Shown in pieces: positions 1 through 6,844 of a DNA stretch of 23,969 nt (the stretch's first letter is position 1; the number at the start of each line of letters is the position of its first letter). The stretch lies in contig JBMNSJ010000033.1 of assembly GCA_050945135.1 (NCBI GenBank), positions 1 through 23,969 on the forward strand. Direction: 5' to 3'. The stretch comes from WRIS01 sp050945135 (lineage in GTDB: Bacteria > Actinomycetota > Coriobacteriia > Coriobacteriales > Eggerthellaceae). The position numbers were made by a program, and so were the translations under genes. Below the pieces are notes generated by a model that saw only the letters and a list, made by a program, of their open reading frames with translations, was not told the DNA's origin and ran no database searches.

Positions 1-165
1 GCTGGTGGACATGCCACCGTACTTGTTGCGCCAACGGTAATAGGTCTGCTCGTTGACGCCTATCTCTCGGCAGCTCTCCTGGACGGTCCTGCCTTGGCCA
101 ACCATCACCTCGACTTTTCGCAGGTTCTTGATGATCTGCTCTGTGGTGTAGCGTGTCTTTTTCAT
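1..165 (-). CDS. IS3-family transposase OrfA, N-terminal part (cut by window edge)
   Basis: The reverse strand from 165 reads 55 codons starting MKKTRYTTEQIIKNLRKVE and containing the segment GVNEQTYYRWRNKYGG. This is the classic helix-turn-helix of IS3-family OrfA (transposase_8 / IS911-type) proteins, which bind the element's terminal repeats. The start is supported by an AAAGGA purine run about 8 bases upstream. OrfA is normally about 90-100 residues and is followed by an overlapping OrfB integrase (DDE), reached by a -1 frameshift in many members; both continue beyond the left edge. The frame shows no damage inside the window, so the element may still be active. Confidence 0.8.
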   Translation of the reverse strand, partial: MKKTRYTTEQIIKNLRKVEVMVGQGRTVQESCREIGVNEQTYYRWRNKYGGMSTS

Positions 166-210
166 TGTCTGGTCCTTTCCCTTCAGTGTCGAATTCTATC
201 TATTTCCTAA

Positions 211-240
211 CACTGGGGTTGGATCAGATTCAGGGGGTCA
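211..240 (-). repeat. Probable terminal inverted repeat of the IS
   Basis: The 30 bases before the junction, read on the minus strand, start TGACCCCCTGAATCTGATCC and lie upstream of orfA in the position expected for the left terminal repeat. The partner repeat is outside the window, so the repeat itself cannot be confirmed. Confidence 0.5.
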
Positions 241-906
241 TGCCACTACGCAGAAGCATGGGCAGTGTCAGCTAACACTAAAATTGAGTGCGTGTCTTTT
301 ACTTCCTCTGAAGACTTTTTATTGGCATGGACCTCGCCATCCATGTTTGACGTTCTTTTCCTAGACATTAAAATGAGTACCTTATCCGGGCTTGAGCTTG
401 CGCGTATCGTCCGAGGCATCAGCGATAACATTTCGATCGTTTTTGTCACGGCGTATTCCGAGTATGCCGTTGATGGTTACAGCGTCGATGCCTCGTGCTA
501 TCTTCTCAAGCCAGTATCAAAAGATATGTTCTTTGATTGTATGAACAAAGTGATATGCAAAATTGGTCGCACCCAAAATAAACCTTTTCTCATTGAAAAG
601 GGCGGTACTACTATCAAGCTATACCTTGAAGAAATCTATTATTTTGAGGCGCGATCACACTTTCTTGTCGTTTACAGCTCAAAAGGCACTGTGGAATATC
701 GAGCGCGCATATCTGAGCTTGATCAAACACTAAAGCCCGAGGACAACTTCTGCCGTATTCATCGATCATTTTTAGTTAACCCTGCACATGTTAGAGAAAT
801 GAATCGAACCGAAGTCCTGATGGAAAATGGCGACAGACTGCCCGTAAGCAGAAGTTATACAAGGGAAGCCTACAACGAATACATCAAATACAGTAGCCGA
901 AAATAG
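241..906 (+). pseudogene. LytTR-family response regulator, 5' end removed by IS insertion
   Basis: The protein encoded here is a receiver plus LytTR DNA-binding regulator of the AgrA/LytR type. The receiver retains its probable phosphoacceptor Asp in VLFLDIKM and a conserved switch segment ending in LLKPVS. The LytTR domain covers roughly the last 105 residues (from LIEKGGTTIKLY to the end, with the typical RIHRSFLVNP motif). The reading frame is open back through the IS boundary but has no start codon before GTG at 265. The residues just before that GTG (TYAEAWA) resemble the end of receiver helix 1, so the first strand with the acidic ICDDE-type pocket, about 20-25 residues, has been lost. 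A protein started at GTG 265 (213 residues) would lack a functional phosphorylation pocket. It is followed 9 bases later by the sensor kinase gene. I regard it as a pseudogene; residual LytTR DNA binding is possible if it is transcribed from the IS. Confidence 0.8.
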
Positions 907-915
907 TCAATTCTT

Positions 916-2287
916 ATGCAATCCCTTCTAACTTCCAGCTTCATTGAGGCAACTGCAGCTCTTGTCGTATTTTGGCTCCTTGTTTATTTCTTGGGAAGAG
1001 TCCTTGAGCCACGCTACACTAAATCAGTTACTATCGTTGCTGCTACGGGAATTTTTACTGTCGTGCTACTCATTTTTGTTTGTCTACTATGGCTTCAATG
1101 GGGCACAATAGAGACAAACGGAATATTTCTCAGCAATGGCTATCTTTTCTTGACGGTGGTTGGCCTTTTCCTTTTTATCTATACTTCGTTGTTTCAAAAA
1201 GGCAGTTTCTTCCAAAAACTATTTTGGGTTCTAATTCTCTATTCCTTTTATCTGACAAGCAGAGTGGCTTCAGATGCGCTCATGTTAGCCTTTTTTGGGA
1301 CAATCCATATCGAGGCCCTTTCGCCAATTATCCACGTTCTTTTCTGCTTTATAACGATTGTATTAATGGGAAACCTCCTGAGGCCTATGACTCGAAAAAG
1401 AATGCGTAGTGTTTGGATGTCTCCAAAAACGATGTTCTTTCTCGCTCTAATCCCCGTGCTTTCTTGCACCGTATTGTTGGCGGTTTATTATTTGCTTATC
1501 ATTCCCCTTGGACAAGAGCTACCCTACGCCTTACTGCTGTTCACAATGGCATTAAGTATAGTTGTCATTATGTATTGCTCTTTCGGCTTGTTTAAAACCC
1601 AGTATTATCAAGCAAGAAAAGAAATACGTCAGGAGGCGCTCATCCAGCAGGCTAACCTCTCAAAATCATCTTGATGAAGTGAATGCGCTCTATACAGCCA
1701 CCCGGGAATGGCGTCATGACTACATCAACAATCTGCAGATTATGACGAGCTATGCTGAAATGGGTAATTTTGAAGGCCTCAGCGAATACCTCAAGGCAAT
1801 CAGCGCTTCTACCGACATCATCAACACACGATTTAGTGTAGGCGACGATCTAATCAATGCCATTCTCAACGCGAAATCAGCACGCGCCGATGCAGTTGGA
1901 ATAAAGCTTAACGTGTCAGGATCGGTTAAATCCGCTAGCTCCTCTTACGACCTTGCTGATATAGCTTCACTTGTGGGCAATGTTTTGGACAACGCCATTG
2001 AAGCCTGTCTGCGAATTCCCCCCGAATCATTGCCTAAAGATGAGCAGCCAGAAATTACCCTCACGCTCTCCGAAACCGAAAATGAACTCAATATCTATCA
2101 GAAAAACCCCACCGACGGTAAAGTTCGGATGATACACGGTCTGCTTACCAGTTCAAAGAACAATCCTAATCATGGAATCGGTTCTGGCTTAATTGATTCA
2201 ATTGTTGAAAAATATCACGGGCACATCGATCGTACGATCAAAGACAATCTTTTCGAGATTTTCATTCAGCTAAGAAACGCTTCTTAA
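916..2287 (+). pseudogene. GHKL sensor histidine kinase, broken by a +1 frameshift
   Basis: Two reading frames together make one kinase of the class that pairs with LytTR regulators. The first frame (916-1674) encodes a very hydrophobic region with about six to seven membrane segments, the sensor, and ends with a charged helix. The second frame is coherent from about 1655 to 2287. It carries the dimerisation/phosphoacceptor segment EWRHDYINNLQ, the N-box VGNVLDNAIEAC and the G-box-like HGIGSGLIDSIVEKYHG of GHKL ATPases. The frames meet at TCAAAATC (1660-1667). One A fewer in the AAAA run (1662-1665) would restore a continuous protein reading NLSNHLDEVNALY. The damage next to an IS-truncated partner suggests that the whole two-component system is decaying, but a single-base sequencing error in a homopolymer cannot be excluded. 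The signal it sensed is unknown; relatives sense peptides or cell-envelope states. Confidence 0.8.
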
Positions 2288-2361
2288 TTCCATCGCAATA
2301 CAGAGGTTCACCGTGCCAGCAGCGTCAAGGCCGCGCAGCCTCTCTGTTGTGATTAATCTCT

Positions 2362-2751
2362 CTACCTGCCAGCTTCAAGTTTTTTGATATAAGCACGCCA
2401 TTTTTTGAAGGAATCATCACTGATGGCATGCTCCATCAGACAGGCTTCTGCATCAGCAACTTCTTCTTCGATGCCGAGTTCTTTCGTGAGAAAAGTGAAG
2501 AGTAAATGATGGCGCTCTAGAACTGCTGTTCCGTACTCGTAGCCTTCGGAAGTAAGGGTAATATCGCCGTAAAAAGGCTGATCCACGAGCCCCTTTTCCT
2601 TGAGTGTGCTGATAGCTTTATTAACTGAAGCCTTGGATACTCCGAGATTCGTTGCAACATCAACCGACCGGACCGACTGCTCGGTTGTGCCGCCTAGCTC
2701 AACAATTGCTTCAAGATAATCCTCGTGTGACTTTGACATCTTTTCTGCCAT
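2362..2751 (-). CDS. DtxR/MntR-family metal-dependent repressor, short form
   Basis: This 129-residue protein has an N-terminal winged helix (about 10-75, with the recognition region GVSKASVNKAISTL) and a short dimerisation/metal domain. The metal ligands expected for the family are visible: SHEDYLEAI (Asp where DtxR has Met10 and MntR has Asp8), RHHLL (His81) and EACLMEH (Cys104, Glu107, His108, the DtxR-type ligand set). The C-terminal SH3-like domain of full-length DtxR is absent, as in MntR-length members. I chose ATG 2751 because GAAGGG lies 11 bases upstream; an in-frame GTG at 2763 touches that ribosome site and is less likely. The gene lies downstream of the feo genes on the same strand, with a promoter/DtxR box about 250 bases upstream, so it probably represses feo with iron(II) as corepressor and regulates itself. 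A manganese role is possible but less likely in this context. Confidence 0.85.
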   Translation of the reverse strand: MAEKMSKSHEDYLEAIVELGGTTEQSVRSVDVATNLGVSKASVNKAISTLKEKGLVDQPFYGDITLTSEGYEYGTAVLERHHLLFTFLTKELGIEEEVADAEACLMEHAISDDSFKKWRAYIKKLEAGR

Positions 2752-2872
2752 GTTATCTCGCACCCTTCAAGTACTTATCCGACCACGCAATTGTACTACA
2801 GAATCGCTTATTACAGACCCCTACCACAAATCCTTCGGTCTATGTTTATGAGAAATATGATTTGAGAGGAGA

Positions 2873-2900
2873 GACGGCGGGAAGGGGGATTCCCGCCGTC
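2873..2900 (-). terminator. Strong 11-bp hairpin, terminator or leader attenuator
   Basis: GACGGCGGGAA (2873-2883) pairs perfectly with TTCCCGCCGTC (2890-2900) around a six-base loop. On the minus strand it is followed by a pyrimidine-rich tract (TCTCCTCTC) rather than a clean U run. It lies downstream of the feo cluster (last gene ends at 3092) but also between the promoter at 3005-3033 and the repressor start at 2751. It may therefore end feo transcription or act in the repressor leader. Confidence 0.55.
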
Positions 2901-3002
2901 GATTTGCAATGGATGGCCAGACGAGTAAGCCTCCACTGCCCAGTTAAGCAATGTTAGTGTGCTCGCTTTCTCGTGTATCGAGAATTCCCTCAAGCACATT
3001 TG

Positions 3003-3021
3003 TTAGTATAGGCTAACTTAC
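3003..3021 (-). promoter_or_regulatory. DtxR box overlapping the promoter of the repressor gene
   Basis: TTAGTATAGGCTAACTTAC matches the classic DtxR/IdeR consensus TTAGGTTAGGCTAACCTAA at 15 of 19 positions. On the minus strand it covers the -10 element described in the next entry, which is ideal for repression. The next gene in that direction is the DtxR-like repressor, so this suggests metal-dependent autoregulation. Confidence 0.65.
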
Positions 3022-3033
3022 TAGAAGGTACAA
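3005..3033 (-). promoter_or_regulatory. Sigma-70-type promoter reading toward the repressor gene
   Basis: On the minus strand TTGTAC (3033-3028), a 17-base spacer and TATACT (3010-3005) form a -35/-10 pair. The -10 is a good match and the -35 a weak one. The start point would give a leader of about 245 bases containing the 2873-2900 hairpin. Its overlap with a DtxR box strengthens the call. Confidence 0.5.
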
Positions 3034-3091
3034 GATGAGTTAGCTAAGGTTTACAATTCCTCCACAACTCGTGTCGCCCCTCGATAGGAGC

Positions 3092-3304
3092 CTAAGGAGT
3101 CGTTTTGTTCGCGAGGTTTTTGTCCATGTCGGCAAGCATCTTATCAACCGCAGAGCAACCCTGGCACGCTCCGGTCTCCGAGCCAGCGCAATCTTTGCAG
3201 TCGCATAAGCCCCTACGCGTTAAGCGCCTAATAGCAAGGGCAACAAGACCAATAATCACTACTAGCAAGATGATGGTAGCGGGCGTTATTTGCATCTCTA
3301 ACAT
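3092..3304 (-). CDS. FeoB-associated Cys-rich membrane protein
   Basis: This 70-residue protein has one N-terminal membrane segment (about 8-27, PATIILLVVIIGLVALAIRR). A short basic stretch and a cysteine cluster (CDCKDCAGSETGACQGC) follow, then a polar tail. That layout matches the FeoB_associated family, small proteins found directly after feoB and thought to help iron transfer or FeoB assembly at the membrane, somewhat like FeoC; the exact role is not established. ATG 3304 is chosen because AAAGAAGG lies 8 bases upstream; GTG 3313 overlaps that site. It lies 167 bases downstream of feoB on the same strand, with no clear terminator between, so it is probably cotranscribed. Confidence 0.85.
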   Translation of the reverse strand: MLEMQITPATIILLVVIIGLVALAIRRLTRRGLCDCKDCAGSETGACQGCSAVDKMLADMDKNLANKTTP

Positions 3305-3471
3305 AGCATTCACCTTCTTTTGCGAAGCCGTAACGCAGTTGCACTTATGAGCTTTTGGCTCTTAGCCTCGCCCACAACATTTCTTTCCACCTGTACAAGT
3401 TTCTTGAACTCGTCAAAGGCGACAGAAATCTTATGGTGAGACGGCCTGCGTTACAACTTAAACATCCTTTC

Positions 3472-5994
3472 TTATGCGGCATCCTGGCTGACACTAAGTT
3501 TGTCAGCAGGTTTAGTGTCTTCATACTTGGGCATGGGACGGAAGAGCTGGAAGAGCATCGCGAGGAGCAGAAGAACCGCCACCCCTGTCCACACATTGAA
3601 GCTCAACTCACCGGTCATAAGCCCACCGAACTGATAAATAATAAGAGCAATTACCCAGGCAAACAGAGTCATGTATCCAATTGCAAACCAGGTCCACTTA
3701 GCGCTTCCCATCTGCCGCCAGATGGTACCGATGGCAGCAAAGCAAGGAGCGCATAAAAGGTTGAACGCACAGAAAGCAAGAATTGCCGGAACCGAACCTC
3801 CAAGCATTGCCGCAAACGCGGTCCACATGGAGAGATCTCCTTCGCCTGCATCTCCGAGGCTAAACAGAACTCCAAGAGTAGCTACGACGTTCTCTTTTGC
3901 CACAAGACCAGTGATGGTTGCAACGGCAGAATCCCATGAGCCAAAACCAAGCGGAGCAAAGAGCCACGCTAGAGCGTTTCCAAGGGCAGCCATCAAAGAG
4001 TACTGGATATAGTTGTCAACTTCTGGATCGAGAAGGCCGAACTCACCTTCGTAGGTTCCAAAATTGAGCAAGAACCAGATAACAATCGAGGAAATAAAGA
4101 TAATCGTACCAGCTTTAACAATAAAGCTTCTTACGCGCTCCCACGTACCCATGAGTACATTCTTTATCGCAGGCAGATGATATTTTGGAAGCTCCATAAT
4201 GAATGGCGAGGCTTCGCCTGCAAACATCTTTGTTTTCTTGAGCATAATTCCCGAGATGATAATCGCAAATACGCCTAAGAAGTAGAACAGAGGCGCAATC
4301 CACCAGGTAGTTGCAGGATCGCCACCTGCAATTGCGCCAAATACGAGCGCGATGATTGGCAGCTTTGCACCACAAGGAATCATGGTTGTGGTCATGATAG
4401 TCATGCGGCGATCTTTTTCGTTCTCGATAGTTTTTGTTGCCATAACCGCAGGCACACCGCAGCCCGAAGCAATAAGCATCGGAATGAAGCTTTTTCCTGA
4501 TAAGCCAAATTTTCGGAAGATGCGGTCCATCAAGAAGGCAACACGAGCCATATATCCGCAACCCTCTAAGAAAGTCAGCAATAAGAATAGGATGATCAAT
4601 TGAGGAACGAAGCCGAGAACCGCGCCAACACCGCCGATGATACCGTCAAGTATGAGACTTTGCAGCCAGTCCGCGGTGCCAATTGAGGTCAGCCAGTCGC
4701 CCAACACAACCGGAATACCTGGAACCCATGCTCCAAATTCTGCTGGATCGGGCTCTGGCATGGCGAGGGCTTCCTCAAACATTGAGCCACTTACAGCCGT
4801 GACCTCCCCTTCTTCTCCTTCAAGGGAACCAACGACTCCTGCTGCTTCTGATTCTTCAATGAACGAGGCTATTGCTCTTTCGTCTGCAGCACTTGGCTCT
4901 TCAGCCTCCATTGCTGCACTTACGCCATCGATTTCAATACCTTCTTCTTCGGCGACAGCGAGATAAGCCTCAATGCCCGCTTGAGAATCTTCCCATTCAC
5001 CGAGCGCTTCTTCATATTGTGCTCCGCCAGAATACAGCCAGCCATCACCAAAGAGACCGTCGTTAGCCCAATCGGTGGCAACCGTTCCTACCGTTGACAC
5101 AGAGATGTAGTACACAAGTGTCATGATGAGCGCAAATATAGGGAAACCGAGCCAGCGATTGGTAACAACTTTGTCGATTTTTTGGGTGGTGTTGAGCCCT
5201 TTTGTAGAACGCTTTACTGAAGCTCCCACTAACTCGGTAATAGCTTCATAGCGCTCACCTGTGATGATGCTTTCCGCATCGTCATCCAGCTCATTTTCAA
5301 TTCGGTCGCGAATTTCTTGAACACGCGCTATCTCTTCACTTGTCAGCTTGAGATCAGTAATTGTTTTTTCTTCACCCTCAAAGAGCTTGATAGTGTACCA
5401 ACGCATGAGATGCGGATACACGCGCTCAGAAATGATGGAAGAAATTTCTGAGAGCGCTGCTTCAACCTTGTCGTCAAACTTCAGCTGTGAGGTGGACTGC
5501 TTCTTTTCCTGAGCCGATGCTACTGCAGTATCGATTAGGGTATCAAGACCAGTCTTCTTTAGAGCGGAAGTTTCAACGATGGGACAACCTAGTTGGCGAG
5601 AAAGCTCTTGAACGTCAATTTTATCGCCACTTTTCTCAACCAGGTCTGCCATATTCAGGGCAATTACAGTAGGAATTCCCAAATCGATGATTTGAGTAGC
5701 CAGGTACAAATTGCGCTCGAGATTCGTAGCATCAACTAGATTGATAACTACATCGGGCTCGCCACTCATCAAGTAATCACGCGCCACTACTTCTTCAGGA
5801 GAATAAGGCGAAAGTGAATACACACCCGGTAAGTCGGTGAGAATAATTTCTTTGTTGCGAGCGTACTTTCCCTCTTTTTTCTCGACCGTTACCCCAGGCC
5901 AATTACCAACATACTGGGATGAGCCAGTTAGAGCATTAAACATCGTTGTCTTGCCGCAATTTGGATTGCCAGCAAGCGCTATACGAACTCCCAT
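3472..5994 (-). CDS. feoB: Ferrous iron transporter FeoB
   Basis: This 840-residue protein is the membrane GTPase that takes up Fe(II) across the cytoplasmic membrane. The N-terminal G domain shows G1 GNPNCGKT (9-16), G2 around GVTVE (34-38), G3 DLPG (54-57), G4 NMAD (114-117) and G5 SALK (143-146). A helical linker leads to the first membrane segment at about 280-303. The two gate repeats carry CGYMARVAFLMDR (479-491), GCGVPA (511-516), CGAKLP (541-546) and a second set near 690-755. Unusually, residues about 321-425, between the first and second membrane segments, are an acidic, Ala/Glu-rich extracytoplasmic insertion. AAAGG lies about 7 bases before ATG 5994. A near-perfect DtxR box is 23 bases upstream, so iron-dependent repression is likely. 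The upstream feoA genes and the downstream Cys-rich protein complete the Feo system. Confidence 0.97.
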   Translation of the reverse strand: MGVRIALAGNPNCGKTTMFNALTGSSQYVGNWPGVTVEKKEGKYARNKEIILTDLPGVYSLSPYSPEEVVARDYLMSGEPDVVINLVDATNLERNLYLATQIIDLGIPTVIALNMADLVEKSGDKIDVQELSRQLGCPIVETSALKKTGLDTLIDTAVASAQEKKQSTSQLKFDDKVEAALSEISSIISERVYPHLMRWYTIKLFEGEEKTITDLKLTSEEIARVQEIRDRIENELDDDAESIITGERYEAITELVGASVKRSTKGLNTTQKIDKVVTNRWLGFPIFALIMTLVYYISVSTVGTVATDWANDGLFGDGWLYSGGAQYEEALGEWEDSQAGIEAYLAVAEEEGIEIDGVSAAMEAEEPSAADERAIASFIEESEAAGVVGSLEGEEGEVTAVSGSMFEEALAMPEPDPAEFGAWVPGIPVVLGDWLTSIGTADWLQSLILDGIIGGVGAVLGFVPQLIILFLLLTFLEGCGYMARVAFLMDRIFRKFGLSGKSFIPMLIASGCGVPAVMATKTIENEKDRRMTIMTTTMIPCGAKLPIIALVFGAIAGGDPATTWWIAPLFYFLGVFAIIISGIMLKKTKMFAGEASPFIMELPKYHLPAIKNVLMGTWERVRSFIVKAGTIIFISSIVIWFLLNFGTYEGEFGLLDPEVDNYIQYSLMAALGNALAWLFAPLGFGSWDSAVATITGLVAKENVVATLGVLFSLGDAGEGDLSMWTAFAAMLGGSVPAILAFCAFNLLCAPCFAAIGTIWRQMGSAKWTWFAIGYMTLFAWVIALIIYQFGGLMTGELSFNVWTGVAVLLLLAMLFQLFRPMPKYEDTKPADKLSVSQDAA

Positions 5995-6016
5995 AGTAAA
6001 CCTTTCTTGTTCTATC

Positions 6017-6035
6017 TAAAGTTAGGCTAACCTAA
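6017..6035 (-). promoter_or_regulatory. DtxR box upstream of feoB
   Basis: TAAAGTTAGGCTAACCTAA matches the DtxR/IdeR consensus TTAGGTTAGGCTAACCTAA at 17 of 19 positions and lies within a larger near-palindrome (AAGTTAGG/CCTAACTT). It is 23 bases before the feoB start, in the 110-base feoA2-feoB gap, so feoB probably has its own iron-repressed promoter as well as read-through from feoA. Confidence 0.75.
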
Positions 6036-6104
6036 CTTGCTTTCATAAAATAAGGCCATAAGGCCCCTACTTCAGCTGCTACATTCAGACAGCCCTAAAC
6101 ATGC

Positions 6105-6344
6105 TTACGCAATTAAAATAGTCTCTGCTTCAGCCTTTCGCAACGACAGCTCGTAGCCACGTACGGTTACTTCAATTGGATCGCCTAAGGGAGCGACCTT
6201 CCTCACGTACACATCGACACCTTTGGTGATGCCCATGTCCATGATGTGACGTTTTAAGGCACCTTCACCCGTTAGCTTACGAACGGTTGCAGTTTCGCCT
6301 ATTCCCACATCACGCAAGGTTTTTTCTTGCTGGTTATCCGTCAT
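6105..6344 (-). CDS. feoA: FeoA-domain protein, second copy
   Basis: This 79-residue protein is a single SH3-like FeoA domain. Motifs include GIGETATVRKL near residue 14, the turn KRHIMDMGITKG (31-42) and DPIEVTVRGYELSLRKAEAETI near the end, where FeoA proteins typically carry the G-x-x-x-x-LR segment. FeoA binds the cytoplasmic part of FeoB and supports Fe(II) uptake. It lies 110 bases upstream of feoB and 71 bases downstream of another feoA. AAAGG about 8 bases before ATG 6344 serves as ribosome site; a second GGAGG abuts the ATG directly. The paired arrangement suggests division of labour or a heteromeric partner for FeoB. Confidence 0.9.
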   Translation of the reverse strand: MTDNQQEKTLRDVGIGETATVRKLTGEGALKRHIMDMGITKGVDVYVRKVAPLGDPIEVTVRGYELSLRKAEAETILIA

Positions 6345-6415
6345 CCTCCGTACCTTTCCGTATCTTATATCAAGATTTTTCTACATCAATACATGCCGCA
6401 TTTCCTGGCATATGT

Positions 6416-6697
6416 TTACTTGGTAATAATTTTTGTAGCCACCTGTTTGTTAATAGCAACTTGCGCGCCTTTTACCTCAACGATAAGGTTACCCGCACTC
6501 TCGCACACCACCATAACTTCTGCGCCCTCAACAAACCCGAGTGTCTCAAGATGATGATGCATCTCACCTTTACCGCGAACTTTTGCAATACGCGCGCGCT
6601 CGCCTGCCTTAAGAAATGACAGTGGCATCTGTGCATGGCCGACGTGAACCCTCTCGGCTACCGCACTCGCGCTTCCTTGTACCATCGCATCATTCAT
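6416..6697 (-). CDS. feoA: FeoA-domain protein, first copy, with N-terminal extension
   Basis: This 93-residue protein has a polar leader of about 23 residues followed by a FeoA domain starting at MPLSFLKAGERARIAKVRG. Conserved features are HHHLETLGFVEGAEV and NLIVEVKGAQVAINKQVATKI. It is the first gene of the feoA-feoA-feoB set. AAGGAG lies 7 bases before ATG 6697, which fixes the start. A DtxR box lies about 78 bases upstream. The three consecutive His residues occupy a loop that is not usually so His-rich; whether they bind metal is unknown. The two FeoA proteins share fold but little sequence, so they are not a recent duplication. Confidence 0.9.
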   Translation of the reverse strand: MNDAMVQGSASAVAERVHVGHAQMPLSFLKAGERARIAKVRGKGEMHHHLETLGFVEGAEVMVVCESAGNLIVEVKGAQVAINKQVATKIITK

Positions 6698-6774
6698 GAT
6701 ACGGCTCCTTCAAATATGCTTACTCTCACTTGGGCTAGTCTGACAACTTCGGAAAGCTGATATGAGCTAGCCTT

Positions 6775-6793
6775 TCAAGTTAACCCAACTTAA
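6775..6793 (-). promoter_or_regulatory. DtxR-box-like site upstream of the feo operon
   Basis: On the minus strand TTAAGTTGGGTTAACTTGA matches the DtxR consensus TTAGGTTAGGCTAACCTAA at 14 of 19 positions, keeping the central GG-TAAC pattern. It lies 78 bases before the first feoA start, in promoter position. A possible -35/-10 (TTATCA, 17 bases, TAACTT) overlaps it, but the -10 is poor. Confidence 0.5.
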
Positions 6794-6844
6794 CATACTT
6801 GATAATACCGTATAAAGCGCAGAAATGGAAGTCACAGCTAACTT

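Larger units (their letters stand above)
1..240 (-). mobile_element. IS3-family insertion sequence, one end (partial)
   Basis: The window opens inside an insertion sequence. Its orfA-like transposase frame reads leftward. The outer end appears to be at 240, where the minus strand starts TGACCCCCTGAATCTGATCC. IS3-family ends conventionally start with TG, which fits. The base after 240 re-enters a reading frame that matches a LytTR response regulator, so the insertion point can be placed at about 240/241. The other end, the second transposase frame and the target duplication lie outside the window. The family call rests on the orfA protein and the end sequence; the exact IS name is unknown. Confidence 0.75.

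Noticed and set aside
1655..1675. Programmed ribosomal frameshifting in the sensor kinase
   Set aside because: TCAAAATC has no known slippery context, stop-codon stimulator or downstream structure; a mutation or a sequence error is simpler.
2288..2361. Bidirectional terminator between the kinase and the repressor genes
   Set aside because: ACAGAGG and CCTCTCTGT pair only imperfectly and there is no T run, so I did not annotate it.
3330..3454. Inverted repeat GTAACGCAG / CTGCGTTAC in the feoB to Cys-rich gene gap
   Set aside because: Arms are only 9 bases and more than 100 bases apart; this is likely chance in the absence of a loop structure or T run.
3355..3756. Plus-strand frame opposite the feoB 3' end
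   Set aside because: It is the antisense shadow of a strongly conserved transporter gene and has no ribosome site or recognisable domain.
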